DNA from: Streptococcus oralis
GTDB taxonomy: Bacteria > Bacillota > Bacilli > Lactobacillales > Streptococcaceae
DNA length: 64,000 nt
NCBI RefSeq assembly: GCF_019929345.1
Contig: NZ_JAHZPJ010000001.1
Span: 344,833-408,832, forward strand
Direction: 5' to 3'
The translations under genes and the position numbers were made by a program. Positions 33,402 through 44,474 of the stretch are shown here, one piece after another (within the stretch, counting starts at the first letter, position 1; the number at the start of each line of letters is the position of its first letter). The notes beneath the pieces are model-generated. The model was not told the DNA's origin, did no database searches, and saw only the letters and a list, made by a program, of their open reading frames with translations.

Positions 33402-34340
33402 TTATTTGTTTAAGTAAGGTAATAGATAACCATATCCTGCTTTTCCCATCTCATCCTTGGCTACAAAGCGCAAGGATGCAGAATTAATACAGTAACGCAG
33501 GCCACCTAACTCCCGAGGTCCGTCTGTGAAAACATGACCCAAGTGAGCATTTCCTGACCGAGAACGAACCTCGATTCGCTCCATTCCATGACTCAGGTCC
33601 TTGTAGTAATGAATCAATTCCTTAGAAATCGGACGGCTAAAACTTGGCCAACCACAACCTGAGGCAAACTTATCCTTAGCAAAAAATAGTGGCTCCCCTG
33701 TCGTGATGTCTACATAAATCCCCTCTTCAAAAGTTTGGTCATAAGCATTACTAAACGGCGCCTCTGTAGCAGCTTCTTGCGTAACACGGTAAGACTCTTC
33801 AGTTAATCTTTCCTTTAACACCTCTTGACTCGGCTTTTCATAGTTTGATGCATCAATCAATGGCTTATCAGCATCCGTCACATCGATATGACAGTAACCA
33901 GAAGGATTTTTCTTGAGATAGTCTTGGTGGTAATCTTCAGCCAGAATGTAATGGCGAAGTTTTTCCACTTCTACTGCAATCTTTCGACCCAGCATACGCT
34001 CCTGCTCCTGCACCACTGTGTAGATGGCTGGCAAGTCTGCTTCATCTTGGTAATAGATTCCTGTCCGATATTGGCGACCACGGTCATTCCCCTGCTGGTT
34101 GATAGACAAGGGATCAATGACACGGAAATAATAGAGCAAAATCTCTCTGAGTGACACTGCTTTCTCATCATAAACCACTTGAACAGTCTCCGCATGATCT
34201 GTTTCCTTGAGCAGCTGATAATTGGTCGTTTCAACTTGACCATTAGCGTAGCCGACACTGGTTGCTAGCACTCCTGAAATTCGTGAAAAATACTCCTCTA
34301 GCCCCCAAAAACAACCACCTGCTAGATAAATTTCTGCCAT
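33402..34340 (-). CDS. msrAB: Peptide methionine sulfoxide reductase MsrA/MsrB fusion
   Basis: This 312-residue protein begins with MsrA (catalytic Cys in [11 protein letters not shown], residue 10) and ends with MsrB ([18 protein letters not shown], and catalytic Cys in RYCINSASL near 288). The two halves repair the S and R forms of oxidised methionine. MsrB's usual zinc-binding CxxC pairs are not obvious, which is normal in some streptococcal fusions. There is no signal peptide, so this is the cytoplasmic form. Confidence 0.95.
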   Translation of the reverse strand: MAEIYLAGGCFWGLEEYFSRISGVLATSVGYANGQVETTNYQLLKETDHAETVQVVYDEKAVSLREILLYYFRVIDPLSINQQGNDRGRQYRTGIYYQDEADLPAIYTVVQEQERMLGRKIAVEVEKLRHYILAEDYHQDYLKKNPSGYCHIDVTDADKPLIDASNYEKPSQEVLKERLTEESYRVTQEAATEAPFSNAYDQTFEEGIYVDITTGEPLFFAKDKFASGCGWPSFSRPISKELIHYYKDLSHGMERIEVRSRSGNAHLGHVFTDGPRELGGLRYCINSASLRFVAKDEMGKAGYGYLLPYLNK

Positions 34341-34370
34341 CTTTATTTCTCCTTTGTCAAGTTTTTAACT

Positions 34371-34525
34371 AATACTCTTCGAAAATCTCTTCAAACCACG
34401 TCAGCGTCACCTTACCGTAGGTATGGTTACTGACTTCGTCAGTTCTATCCACAACCTCAAAACACTGTTTTGAGCAGCCTGCGGCTAGCTTCCTAGTTTG
34501 CTCTTTGATTTTCATTGAGTATAAA
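34371..34525. repeat. BOX element
   Basis: The sequence starts ATACTCTTCGAAAATCTCTT and ends ATTTTCATTGAGTATA. It carries the boxA, boxB and boxC parts, including the region complementary to the well-known BOX-PCR primer. BOX elements are found in S. pneumoniae and close relatives. A 68-codon frame through it (34369-34575) is a product of the repeat. Confidence 0.9.
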
Positions 34526-34536
34526 CTTCTTTTCAA

Positions 34537-34577
34537 AAAAAGGACAGGAAGCCCTCTAATCAAGAGTTTCCCCATCC
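34537..34577 (-). terminator. Terminator after thrB
   Basis: GGATGGGGAA pairs imperfectly with TTCCTGTCC around an inner CTCT..AGAG stem, followed on the minus strand by seven T. It lies 14 bases past the thrB stop. Confidence 0.65.
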
Positions 34578-34590
34578 TATCTTCTATTCT

Positions 34591-35460
34591 TTATTTTACT
34601 TCAACACGAACACCTTGGGTATCAACTTTCAAATCATGAAGTTTACCTTTGAAAGACTGCTTTTGCAATTCTGCCTTAATCGCCGGCATCTTGTCATGAG
34701 AAGCCAAGATCATCACTGTCGGTCCGGCACCAGAGAGATAGGTTGCATAGGCACCATTCTCTTTAGCTACTTGCTTAATCGTCGCAAATTCTCTCACCAG
34801 ATCCTGACGGTAGCGCTCGTGGAAGAGGTCTCCCTCAATTGCTTGTCCAGCTGTCACCATATCTCCCGCCAACAAAGCTGCGACAGCCACATTGGCGATA
34901 GAACTAGCCGCAACAGCTTCCTTGTAGGATAATTTCTTAGGAAGGACACCACGACTGTCTCGAGTACGTAATTCATAGTTGGGAATATAAGCTAGAAAAT
35001 CACACTCTGGGAAGTCAGCCACAATCGCTGAAACATTTCCTTCAACAGAACTTGCAATAACGAGATTACCGTAAATTGCTGGAGCCACATTGTCAGGATG
35101 TCCTTCTATCTTGGTCGCCAGCTGCAATTTATCGTGGTTAGATAAGTTGAGCTTGCCCAGTTGGTTAGCCAGTTCAATCCCAGCAACGATAACAGAGCTA
35201 GAAGAACCCAAACCACGCGCCAAGGGAACATCACTGGTCATTTTCAAGCGTCTTGGTTTCAAGTCAGGCGCAATTTGCAAGGCAATCTTGAGCAGGAGAT
35301 TACGCTCGTCATGGGGAATCCATTTGCCAATCTGGTGTTCAATCAACCACTCATCCCGTTCTTCACAGACCTCAATTTGAAGATACTTGGTTACAGCTAC
35401 ACCAACCGAATCAAAACCTGGCCCGATATTGGCACTGGTCGCAGGTACAATAATCTTCAT
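34591..35460 (-). CDS. thrB: Homoserine kinase
   Basis: This 289-residue GHMP kinase has an N-terminal [12 protein letters not shown] and the ATP loop [13 protein letters not shown] (about residue 80). The C-terminal part has [12 protein letters not shown] (about 240). It phosphorylates homoserine in threonine synthesis. The gene begins 1 bp after hom ends, so both are made from one transcript. Confidence 0.96.
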   Translation of the reverse strand: MKIIVPATSANIGPGFDSVGVAVTKYLQIEVCEERDEWLIEHQIGKWIPHDERNLLLKIALQIAPDLKPRRLKMTSDVPLARGLGSSSSVIVAGIELANQLGKLNLSNHDKLQLATKIEGHPDNVAPAIYGNLVIASSVEGNVSAIVADFPECDFLAYIPNYELRTRDSRGVLPKKLSYKEAVAASSIANVAVAALLAGDMVTAGQAIEGDLFHERYRQDLVREFATIKQVAKENGAYATYLSGAGPTVMILASHDKMPAIKAELQKQSFKGKLHDLKVDTQGVRVEVK

Positions 35461-35461
35461 C

Positions 35462-36748
35462 CTATTCTCCTAACACCTTGAAGGTATTCAAGAGGTCAAA
35501 TTCTGAAGCTTTGGCCAACTCAGCTGAAACCTTCTCAAGTTGTGTTTTATTGATCTTATGTGTAATAATCACTACACGCGCCTTGTCACCCTCTTTGCCA
35601 TCTTGGAGGATTTGCTTGAAGGAAATATCTTGAGCATTAAAGATTTCAGCAAGTTTCAAGACCTGGCCTTTTGAGTCTGGTGCCAAGATTGAGAAATAGT
35701 AGTTTGCTTTAACATCTTCTGGATTGGCCAAGACTAGGTCACGGCTGTATTCATTGAAGTCTTTACCGATGGTACCATCATTCAAGCGACGAACGATACG
35801 GACAATATCCGCCACAACACTTGTTGCAGTTGGTTTTTGACCCGCACCTGGTCCGTAGTACATAGATTCACCGATGCCAATAGATTCTACAAAGACAGCA
35901 TTCATCACGCCATTCACACTAGCAAGTGGATGTGCTTTAGGAAGGAAGGTTGGAGTCACTTCTGCAGCAATACCTGAAGGAGTTTCCTCGATAGAACCAA
36001 CCAATTTCACTACATAGCCAAGGTTTTGGGCAACAGCGACATCTTCTGGTGTGATGTTGCGGATTCCCTTGTGGGCTACATCGTCAAAAGCAACCTTCAT
36101 CCCAAAAGCAAACTGGCTCAAAATCACCATCTTGTAGGCTGCGTCAATCCCATCCACGTCATTTGTAGGGTCGCTTTCTGCAAAACCTAATCTTTGAGCT
36201 TCAGCCAGAGCATCATCATAAGACCAGCCTTCTTCGACCATTTTGGTCATCATAAAGTTAGAAGTTCCGTTTACGACACCAAGAACGCGTGTGATTTTAT
36301 CAGAAGCCAATGAATTTGCCAAAGTGCGAAGAATTGGAATCCCACCAGCAACTGCTGCTTCGTAGTAAAGTGCTACATTATGCTCTTTAGCGATTTCTAA
36401 CAATTCTGCACCATGGACAGCCAAAAGGTCCTTGTTAGCAGTAACAACGTGTTTCCCAGCTTCCAAGGCGCGAGTGATAAAAGTTTTAGCTGGTTCAATA
36501 CGACCCATCAATTCCACTACAATCGTAATGTCCTGATCTGATAAAATATCGTCTACATTGGTTACAAAGTTAAAGTCATTTCCTGCTGCAAGCAAGCGAT
36601 TCTTTTCATCTTCATCCTTGACCAATACCTTGGCTACTTCAATCCCTGAATGAGCTGACTGAACGATTTTTTCTCCATTTTCCTTTAGGAGGAATGGCAC
36701 ACCACTTGCAACGGTACCAAATCCAAGTAAAGCAATTTTAACTGTCAT
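35462..36748 (-). CDS. hom: Homoserine dehydrogenase
   Basis: This 428-residue enzyme has an N-terminal NAD(P) motif [12 protein letters not shown], the substrate-binding region [11 protein letters not shown] (about 140), [10 protein letters not shown], and a C-terminal ACT domain (about 350-425, [11 protein letters not shown]) for feedback by threonine. I start at ATG 36748 with AGGAGAC; an 11-codon longer frame has no ribosome site. Confidence 0.96.
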   Translation of the reverse strand: MTVKIALLGFGTVASGVPFLLKENGEKIVQSAHSGIEVAKVLVKDEDEKNRLLAAGNDFNFVTNVDDILSDQDITIVVELMGRIEPAKTFITRALEAGKHVVTANKDLLAVHGAELLEIAKEHNVALYYEAAVAGGIPILRTLANSLASDKITRVLGVVNGTSNFMMTKMVEEGWSYDDALAEAQRLGFAESDPTNDVDGIDAAYKMVILSQFAFGMKVAFDDVAHKGIRNITPEDVAVAQNLGYVVKLVGSIEETPSGIAAEVTPTFLPKAHPLASVNGVMNAVFVESIGIGESMYYGPGAGQKPTATSVVADIVRIVRRLNDGTIGKDFNEYSRDLVLANPEDVKANYYFSILAPDSKGQVLKLAEIFNAQDISFKQILQDGKEGDKARVVIITHKINKTQLEKVSAELAKASEFDLLNTFKVLGE

Positions 36749-36779
36749 GTTTGTCTCCTCGAAATTTTCTGATATAGCC

Positions 36780-36785
36780 ATTATA
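36780..36785 (-). promoter_or_regulatory. Extended -10 promoter of hom-thrB
   Basis: TATAAT preceded by TG (CTGTTATAAT) lies 30 bases before the hom start. The -35 is weak. Confidence 0.55.
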
Positions 36786-36941
36786 ACAGAATTTTGTGAA
36801 AATTCCTATTATAGTAAATCACTATTTCAGTCTGATAAAGAAAAAACGAATCCCATGATTCACGCAAAACATCAATAAACCACACATAAATTCTATCACA
36901 TTTAGGGGAATCTATTCTTCATTTTCTTATATCAATATCAA

Positions 36942-36970
36942 TTGACAACAATTCAAAAACATGCTATAAT
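36942..36970 (+). promoter_or_regulatory. Consensus promoter of the YbaB gene
   Basis: TTGACA and TATAAT are perfect consensus with a 17-base spacer and an upstream TG. Expected strength is high. Transcription would begin near 36977, almost 390 bases before the gene. Confidence 0.85.
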
Positions 36971-36976
36971 TCATTG

Positions 36977-37362
36977 TATATCAGAAGAGGAGAATCTAAT
37001 TACTTCTGGAAGTGTGAATAACACTTAGCAAATTGATACGCCTCATAGACTGCTTACTTTTAAAATCATTTGAAATCAAAGTAAGATTAAAAAATGGGAT
37101 AGTCACTGTATATCAGAGAATTTATGAGAATAGTAGAATCACTGGCCTTTAACTTATATCACTTCACTTACATGAACGATATAAGCCTATCTCACAAAAA
37201 AGGAAATCAATTTGCTTCCAAGATTTAAGAGTCTCTCCTTTATTGAAAATGCACAGAAGATACCACTCTATACGATACATTTTAGAAGGTGGTTACTTTG
37301 CTCAAGAAAAACTATATCAGAGGATGAAATTCCCTGACGCAGAAAGGAATCTAAAAACTATT
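36977..37362 (+). ncRNA. Long hairpin-rich leader before the YbaB gene (candidate)
   Basis: Four helices are visible: AAGTGT/ACACTT (37010-37026), CTTACTTT/AAAGTAAG (37053-37085), CTTATATC/GATATAAG (37153-37185) and an outer TGGGATAG/CTATCTCA (37095-37102 with 37187-37194) enclosing the third. TGTATATCAGA occurs twice (from 36975 and from 37109). It matches no riboswitch I know. A short 34-codon frame (37124-37228) lacks a ribosome site. It may be a regulatory leader or a small RNA. Confidence 0.5.
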
Positions 37363-37662
37363 ATGATGAACATGCAAAACATGATGAAGCAAGCCCAAAA
37401 ACTAAAAAAAGACATGGATATTGCTCAAGCTGAATTAGCTGCAACTGAATTCACTGGAAAATCTAGCCAAGATTTAGTCGTTGCAACTCTAACTGGTGAT
37501 AAAAAGGTTGTTAAGATTGAATTTAAGCCTGAAATTGTAGACCCAGAGGACTTAGAGACTCTATCTGATTTAACTAGTCAAGCTATCAATCATGCTATTG
37601 ACCAAATTAATGAGGCTGCTAAACAAAAACTAAGTGCTTTCTCAGGCGGACTATCTTTCTAG
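37363..37662 (+). CDS. YbaB/EbfC-family nucleoid-associated protein
   Basis: This 99-residue protein starts [20 protein letters not shown] and ends in [10 protein letters not shown], as the family does. I use the ATG at 37363; the frame is open 40 codons further upstream but that part is not conserved-looking. YbaB dimers bind DNA as tweezers. Compared with the pneumococcal YbaB I remember, the middle is clearly different, so this may be a second, diverged copy. Confidence 0.85.
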   Translation: MMNMQNMMKQAQKLKKDMDIAQAELAATEFTGKSSQDLVVATLTGDKKVVKIEFKPEIVDPEDLETLSDLTSQAINHAIDQINEAAKQKLSAFSGGLSF

Positions 37663-37723
37663 TTCTATTGAGTTTTAACACTTATAACTGTTGGTCAACT
37701 GTATCAAAATTACATTCTATAAT

Positions 37724-37758
37724 AAAAGGAGAGGTTCTTTCTAGTTCCTCTCCTTTTT
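37724..37758 (+). terminator. Terminator after the YbaB gene
   Basis: AAAAGGAGAGG pairs perfectly with CCTCTCCTTTT around a 12-base loop and ends in TTTTT. Confidence 0.85.
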
Positions 37759-37868
37759 ATTGTTTAATTCCAAAAATTTCAGTTCACATATTGTAAACTG
37801 AAATTCAAACACTTTCCTACTTACTATTTTTATACTAGGTCTTAACGACTATAAATGTAAAGTCTAGG

Positions 37869-39632
37869 CTAGAAATCAAAGAATTCCGTTGCTTTTTTTA
37901 ACAGCAACTCCGTATACTCAGGATCGTCTTGCGCTGTCGTTACTTGTAACTGAACCATTTCAAGATTATCCGTAATCATTCCATCTGCCCCAAGCCGAAC
38001 TGCTTTATCAAAAGACTCAGAACCATTAACAGTCCAAACATAAAGCTTTTGTTCCGTATACCAAAGTTTAGTGACAAAGTATTCATCCAATGTTGAATAC
38101 TCCATAGTATATCCTGTTGCCTTGGTTTTTGGGAAAATACTGTTATATGGTAGGATGAAATAAACTGGAATAGTCGAATCATATTTCAAAACTTGGTCAA
38201 TCACATGATAGTCTAGTGATTGCATCTGATGACCATACTGCTTGATAATCGATCCATACTTCTCTAGAAAACGTTCCATCATTTGTGGACTGTCTTTTTT
38301 ACTGGTTTTGATTTCAATCAACAATCTTTGATGAAGTTCATTCGCGCGATTGAGATAGTCATCAAAACTAGATATCTTGGTTCGATAGCCATTTTCAGAA
38401 ATATCTAACCCCGTCAACTCCTCTAGGGTCAAGTCTTGAGGATTAGCGTTAATACCGGCCAAGTTCTTAAGATTGGCATCATGCATCATCACAAACTGAC
38501 CATCCTTGGTCTCCTGCACATCCATTTCAATTAAGTCTGGCTTCAGTTGAGCTGTTTTTTCCAAAGACTGTACAGTGTTTTGTACACCATTTTTATTGCT
38601 TACTCCCCTATGAGAAATCACTAAAGGCGTGTTGGTATCAGGAGATTCCAGATAGATATAGCCTTCTAGCGCAAAAAAGATACTAGCACAACCCATAACC
38701 CCCCACCTCATCAGGTGATCTTTTTTTCTTCTTGGCATAATCTCCAGCTCCTCTCCTGTCAAAAAGGAGACAAACTTAACAAGGAAATAAGTCAAGGCCA
38801 TATAGTGAACATTTTTCATCAAGACGAAGTTGATGAGACCAAGAATCAAAGATTCTTTCTGAGTGAAATTATCCATTACAAGCTGAGTAAATAGCAAAGG
38901 AAGCAATAACACAAAGAAGAAGAGATAAGTTTTTATAACAATGAGAAGCAAGTTCCAAGCGTAAAAGAGAACTTGTTTTTTTGTCTTTTGCAGACTATAT
39001 TTTACCCCTTCTCTCACAGTTTTTCTTTCAAAGAGGATTTTCGGAAGGGCAAACATGAGTCGGACAGACACATAGAGCAAAATCCAAGCAGACACAAAAA
39101 TCATCAAGCCAACTAGCCAGTGCTTGTCTTCTAGGTAAGTCACGATAAAGTCTGGAATGACGATTTTATTCAAGTAATAAATTTTTAGAATTTTCCTGAT
39201 GAAAGGAAATAGCATGGCCACATAGAAGAAAACAAAGGCCATCTTACAGAAGCTCAAGCGTTTCATGAACCGAAAACTTTGCTGGAAAACTTTGCGACTG
39301 TACTCAATCAAGGTTCTCTTTTCATGATAAAGAAGGTGGCGTGCTCCAATAAAGAGGAGGCAAATTTGAAAATAAGCTACCAAAAGATTGATTGCTATCA
39401 AAAAGAGAAAGGCCAGACTGATTAAAGGAGAACTCGTGATAATGGCAAAAATATTATTGTAAGTAATAAACAAATAGCCTGTTTGGCTGAGTAAAAGACC
39501 AGCAAGCCAAGAATTGAGAGGTAGCCACAGATATTCCACCATCATGAAAATTAAGAAAAAGAGGAAAAGAACTTTATCTAGGTTGAGGTAAATCTTCCTA
39601 AAACCTAGCTTTTTAGGTTTTTCAGGTTTCAT
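37869..39632 (-). CDS. Membrane-anchored glycerophosphodiester phosphodiesterase
   Basis: About 587 residues. The first 340 form eight to ten membrane helices (GDPD membrane domain). The C-terminal 240 are a GDPD barrel with VISHRGVSN (His catalytic), ENG-type variation as QNTVQSL, and IEMDVQETKDGQFVMMHD (Glu, Asp, His metal ligands). I start at ATG 39632 with AGGAG; an in-frame GTG two codons upstream overlaps the ribosome site. It likely cleaves glycerol-phosphate diesters such as teichoic or lipid head-group products at the membrane. Confidence 0.88.
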   Translation of the reverse strand: MKPEKPKKLGFRKIYLNLDKVLFLFFLIFMMVEYLWLPLNSWLAGLLLSQTGYLFITYNNIFAIITSSPLISLAFLFLIAINLLVAYFQICLLFIGARHLLYHEKRTLIEYSRKVFQQSFRFMKRLSFCKMAFVFFYVAMLFPFIRKILKIYYLNKIVIPDFIVTYLEDKHWLVGLMIFVSAWILLYVSVRLMFALPKILFERKTVREGVKYSLQKTKKQVLFYAWNLLLIVIKTYLFFFVLLLPLLFTQLVMDNFTQKESLILGLINFVLMKNVHYMALTYFLVKFVSFLTGEELEIMPRRKKDHLMRWGVMGCASIFFALEGYIYLESPDTNTPLVISHRGVSNKNGVQNTVQSLEKTAQLKPDLIEMDVQETKDGQFVMMHDANLKNLAGINANPQDLTLEELTGLDISENGYRTKISSFDDYLNRANELHQRLLIEIKTSKKDSPQMMERFLEKYGSIIKQYGHQMQSLDYHVIDQVLKYDSTIPVYFILPYNSIFPKTKATGYTMEYSTLDEYFVTKLWYTEQKLYVWTVNGSESFDKAVRLGADGMITDNLEMVQLQVTTAQDDPEYTELLLKKATEFFDF

Positions 39633-39640
39633 AAGCACTC

Positions 39641-40234
39641 CTAGTCTAAAAATTGGGATAAATCTAAGCCACCGAAAGGATTATTCATCGAAAAACTACT
39701 CTGGTCTTCTATTAATAGCTTTCCTTCATCTGATTCCAAAAAAGCCTCGTAAACACGCGCCGTCATGCGGGCATCCTCTAAACTGTTATGAGACTTCCCG
39801 TGAAAGCCTAAAAAATTTGCAACAGTTTGCAATTTAAGATTGGCTATGCCGTGTAGGTCAGAACTACGGCGTTCAAAAGCCTCCTCATATAGATCAACCT
39901 TATACTGGTCACGATAATCAATACCATGCTCCAAGAGAATAGGCAAATCACTCTTAGCTGCATTGTAACCAACGATAGGTAAGTCGCCAACAAATGCTTG
40001 AAAGTCCTTTAAAACTTGTTCTACTTTTGGCGCATCTTTCAAGGTTTCAGCTGTGATCCCAGTCAAACCATTGATAAAACTCTTCAATGGGGCTGTAGTA
40101 TGAACATAAGAATCAAAAGTAGCACATTCTTGTCCATCTTGAAAACGGACTGCTGATACTTGAATTAAATGGGTAACCCCCTCGTGTTGATTGAATTCCA
40201 AATCAAAGGAGATATAATCTCTTAATTTTTCCAT
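39641..40234 (-). CDS. DEDDh 3'-5' exonuclease (DnaQ-like)
   Basis: This 197-residue protein has the exonuclease motifs YISFDLEFN (Asp and Glu, motif I), VGYNAAKSDLPIL (II) and a final HNSLEDARMTARV (His and Asp, III). It is shorter than the polymerase III epsilon domain of PolC and lacks polymerase parts, so it is a stand-alone nuclease. It lies 8 bp upstream of the GDPD gene. Confidence 0.88.
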   Translation of the reverse strand: MEKLRDYISFDLEFNQHEGVTHLIQVSAVRFQDGQECATFDSYVHTTAPLKSFINGLTGITAETLKDAPKVEQVLKDFQAFVGDLPIVGYNAAKSDLPILLEHGIDYRDQYKVDLYEEAFERRSSDLHGIANLKLQTVANFLGFHGKSHNSLEDARMTARVYEAFLESDEGKLLIEDQSSFSMNNPFGGLDLSQFLD

Positions 40235-40315
40235 TATTTACCTCAATTACTACCCAAACTAAACTATAAATAATAAAAGAAGCCATTAGGTTAATGAGTA
40301 ACCCAAACAGCTTCT

Positions 40316-40810
40316 TTATTTTCCTCCAAAAAGGCGAGCAAAAAAGCCTTTTTTGGTTGCTTGGACTTCTTCTTTTGCTTGGTCCAACTCGAGTTTCAAG
40401 GTTTCTTGATCCTTCATGGCTTGAAGAGTTAACTGTTGCTGTTGGTCCAACTGTTTGTCCTTTTCAGCAATCTGTCGGTCTTTGATACGCATCTGTTCAT
40501 CTTTTTCTGATAACTGGCGGTCTTTTGCCTTGAGCTGCTCGTACAAACGAAGAATTTCAGCATTTTTCTCATCGACCAAGATTTCCATCAGTTCACGTTG
40601 TTTGACATCATCACTGACTGGTTCATCTTCAAAAATCGTTTTTTTGTAGATTTCTTCTAGCTTGATCAAGCCACTTCGAGTAACTACAGTTACACCTTTG
40701 TCATTTTTTTTCGTGTCCTCTTCTGGAAGTTCTTTGACACGATTGTTGATTGCTTGACGAGATAGTCCTAAGACCTCTGCAATCTCACTGACGGTCATTT
40801 CAATACTCAT
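40316..40810 (-). CDS. rocS: Chromosome segregation regulator RocS (DUF536)
   Basis: This 164-residue protein has an N-terminal HTH (TVSEIAEVLGLSRQAINNRV), a long heptad-rich coiled coil (about 85-150) and a C-terminal amphipathic KKGFFARLFGGK. The pneumococcal protein with this layout, RocS, links chromosome segregation to the membrane and to ParB and capsule proteins. The FFARLF tail is the membrane-binding helix. Confidence 0.85.
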   Translation of the reverse strand: MSIEMTVSEIAEVLGLSRQAINNRVKELPEEDTKKNDKGVTVVTRSGLIKLEEIYKKTIFEDEPVSDDVKQRELMEILVDEKNAEILRLYEQLKAKDRQLSEKDEQMRIKDRQIAEKDKQLDQQQQLTLQAMKDQETLKLELDQAKEEVQATKKGFFARLFGGK

Positions 40811-40886
40811 AATATCCTCTGAAACGTTTTCTAGCTTTTCTTTATTTAAATCTTATCATAAGCTAGATAAACTGTCAAATTTCCGC

Positions 40887-41579
40887 TTAATCCAAAGCCT
40901 TTAAAAAGGCTAGTAAGACTTGGGCAGAACGACGTCCAGCTTCGATAATAAACTCATCAAAAGAGATAGAGGCTTCATGATTGGCATTGTCACTCATAGC
41001 ACGAATGACTAGGAACGGTAAATTAAGAGACTGAGCCGCTTGTGCAATAGCAGCCCCTTCCATTTCAACTGCTAAAACATCAGGGAAGTGGGATTTGATA
41101 CTAGCAATCTTATCATCTCCGGCTATAAAACTGTCCCCTGTAGCAATCAAGCCTAGGTGCCAGGTCTGTTCTAACTGAGATAAGTTTTCTTTAATCCTAG
41201 CGATAAATTTCTTATCTGATTCAAAGTAAAGAGGTTGACCAGCCATTTGGCCATAAGCATAGCCAAAGGCAGTCACATCCACATCATGGTATGCTAGTCT
41301 ATCTGCAATCACGACATCACCAACAGCAATCCCTTCGGCAAGAGCACCTGCTGATCCTGTATTGATGATAGCTTCTACTTGGAAGTGGTCAGCTAGAATA
41401 GCTACACTCATAGCCGACATGACCTTTCCAATCCCACTCTGAACTAGAACGACTTCTGTATTGCCAACAGAGCCAGTGTAGTAAGTATTTCCGAGAATTT
41501 GGACTTCTTGAGGTTTATCCAAATTCTGAGTTAAATATACGAGTTCTTCTGGCATGGCAGCAATGATTCCAATTTTCAT
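40887..41579 (-). CDS. mtnN: 5'-methylthioadenosine/S-adenosylhomocysteine nucleosidase
   Basis: This 230-residue enzyme has MKIGIIAAMPEEL at the start (Glu catalytic), NTGSAGAL (about 75), VEMEGAAIAQ (about 172) and a final MSDNAN with the catalytic Asp. It recycles methylthioadenosine and feeds AI-2 synthesis. I start at ATG 41579; the 5-codon longer frame overlaps the MacP gene region. It ends an operon with glmU, nudix and macP. Confidence 0.95.
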   Translation of the reverse strand: MKIGIIAAMPEELVYLTQNLDKPQEVQILGNTYYTGSVGNTEVVLVQSGIGKVMSAMSVAILADHFQVEAIINTGSAGALAEGIAVGDVVIADRLAYHDVDVTAFGYAYGQMAGQPLYFESDKKFIARIKENLSQLEQTWHLGLIATGDSFIAGDDKIASIKSHFPDVLAVEMEGAAIAQAAQSLNLPFLVIRAMSDNANHEASISFDEFIIEAGRRSAQVLLAFLKALD

Positions 41580-41594
41580 TTCAAGTCCTTTCAA

Positions 41595-41906
41595 TTACAA
41601 GAGTTTCATTGCCAACACTAACAAAATCAAAAGTAGGATGACTGCAAACAAGATGCGATTGAGTTTCGAATTAAAAACATTTCTCTTAGTGTTCTCAATG
41701 CGGCGACTCTTATGAATTGTTGGTTCTACTTCGATTGTAAGTGTATCTTGACTAAAACCGTGGTCTCTAGAGCGTGAATAACCAAAATGTTGTGAAGATG
41801 TTGGTAGGATCTTTGTTTCCTCATCATCTTGAAGAGGTGGTCCTGAGATTTTCTCACCACGATTGGCACGTTCAATCATTTCGTCTGTTAATAAAGGTTT
41901 TCCCAT
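41595..41906 (-). CDS. macP: MacP, mid-cell anchor and activator of PBP2a
   Basis: This 103-residue protein has an acidic, soluble N-terminal part ([15 protein letters not shown]) and one C-terminal membrane helix ([17 protein letters not shown]). In pneumococcus MacP recruits and activates the penicillin-binding protein PBP2a and is phosphorylated by StkP on a threonine in this same acidic stretch; Thr31 here would be the match. It sits in the expected glmU-nudix-macP-mtnN order. Confidence 0.9.
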   Translation of the reverse strand: MGKPLLTDEMIERANRGEKISGPPLQDDEETKILPTSSQHFGYSRSRDHGFSQDTLTIEVEPTIHKSRRIENTKRNVFNSKLNRILFAVILLLILLVLAMKLL

Positions 41907-41917
41907 GGGTTGCTCCT

Positions 41918-42463
41918 CTATTTCTTTTGTAGTTCCCAGTACTGGATCGCCATAATAGTTTTGGCATCACAGATATGACCTGACTGGATCAGGTTTTTGG
42001 CTTCCTCTAGGCTTACTTCTAGGACTTCCAAAGTTTCATCATCATCTTGTGGGCGAGGATTTTCCACCTTGACCAAATCACTAGCGAGGTAGAGTTTTAG
42101 TTTTTCATTACAAAATCCAATCGCAGAATAGAAATCGTACAACAGTTCTAACTTACCAGTGTAGGCAACTTCTTCTTCCAATTCACGAAGCGCCGCTGCC
42201 ATTGGATCAGCATTTTCACCAAGTTCTAGTTTACCAGCGGGAATCTCATAAGAAACCGCCTCGATAGCCTTTCTGTATTGCTTAACGAGAACGATTTTGT
42301 CCTCGGCTGTCACAGCTAATACACAAACAGCTCCATTGTGAAAAATCAAGTCACGTTGGGCAGTCCCCTTTCCTTCTGGTAGTTCCACCTGGTCTTGTAC
42401 TAGTTTGAAAATAGGACCTTGATAGATTTCCTTCCGACTTATCGTTTTTTCTTCAAATTCCAT
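41918..42463 (-). CDS. Nudix hydrolase, ADP-ribose pyrophosphatase type
   Basis: This 181-residue protein has the Nudix box [20 protein letters not shown], continuing EEVAY, with the Gx5Ex7REUXEE pattern kept. The length and N-terminus ([20 protein letters not shown]) match ADP-ribose pyrophosphatases. It hydrolyses ADP-ribose to AMP and ribose-5-phosphate. It is cotranscribed with glmU (9 bp gap). Confidence 0.92.
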   Translation of the reverse strand: MEFEEKTISRKEIYQGPIFKLVQDQVELPEGKGTAQRDLIFHNGAVCVLAVTAEDKIVLVKQYRKAIEAVSYEIPAGKLELGENADPMAAALRELEEEVAYTGKLELLYDFYSAIGFCNEKLKLYLASDLVKVENPRPQDDDETLEVLEVSLEEAKNLIQSGHICDAKTIMAIQYWELQKK

Positions 42464-42472
42464 GACAAACTC

Positions 42473-43867
<1,395 letters not shown>

Positions 43868-43883
43868 CTAGAAATTCCCTTAT

Positions 43884-43889
43884 ATTATA
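43884..43889 (-). promoter_or_regulatory. Extended -10 promoter of the glmU operon
   Basis: TATAAT preceded by TGG lies about 30 bases before the glmU start; the -35 is poor. Confidence 0.5.
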
Positions 43890-43938
43890 CCATAATTTAA
43901 GTTATGAGGAAGAATCAATCAAGAAAAAAACGTTAAAG

Positions 43939-44474
43939 ATGGACCGCACTTATAAGGATAAAGTCCAAATCTATGACTAAGGAAACCAGGAATCAGCTTA
44001 AAGCAACTTTCAAATATATTTGGAGTACGTATTTCTACATTGACATACACGTTTAGTTTGATTGACCGTTACGGGATAGAAATCGTCAAGAAAGGGAAAA
44101 ATCATTACTATTCTCCTGAATTAAAACAAGAAATCATTGATAAAGTTTTACTTGAAGGTCGTTTGCAACTAAGCGTTGCTCTGGATTATGCTCTCCCAAG
44201 TAGGGTGATACTTTCAAATTGGCTGGCACAATACAAGAAAAACGGGTATACCATTGTTGAGAAAACAAGAGGAAGGCCAGATAGGATGGGACGTAAACGA
44301 AAGAAAACTTGGGAAGAAATGACAGAACTAGAGCGACTTCAGGAGGAGAATGAACGCTTACTTACTGAGGTGGCCTACCTAAAAAAGTTAAAAGAGTTAG
44401 AGGAAAGGGACGAGGCCCTAGAGCGAGAAAGGCAGAGGCAGTTAGAGAAATGGTTTCAGGAGGATTTCGACTAG
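43939..44474 (+). pseudogene. IS3 orfA, frameshifted
   Basis: The frame begins ATG at 43939 ([13 protein letters not shown]) and stops at 43978. Adding one base there restores [20 protein letters not shown] and the remaining 140 residues with the leucine-zipper tail, which stay open to 44474. So a single 1-base deletion has broken the gene. OrfA supplies the DNA-binding part of the transposase. Confidence 0.85.

Noticed and set aside
34369..34575. 68-codon minus-strand frame (KIKEQTRKLAAGCSKQCFEV...)
   Set aside because: It is the translation of the BOX repeat itself; the same false protein appears wherever BOX elements lie.
37243..37362. Upstream extension of the YbaB frame ([15 protein letters not shown]...)
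   Set aside because: The 99-codon form from 37363 has the exact family length and N-terminus; the extension lies in the leader.
36977..37362. T-box or known amino-acid riboswitch before YbaB
   Set aside because: No T-box sequence (AGGGTGGnACCGCG) and no known aptamer core are present.
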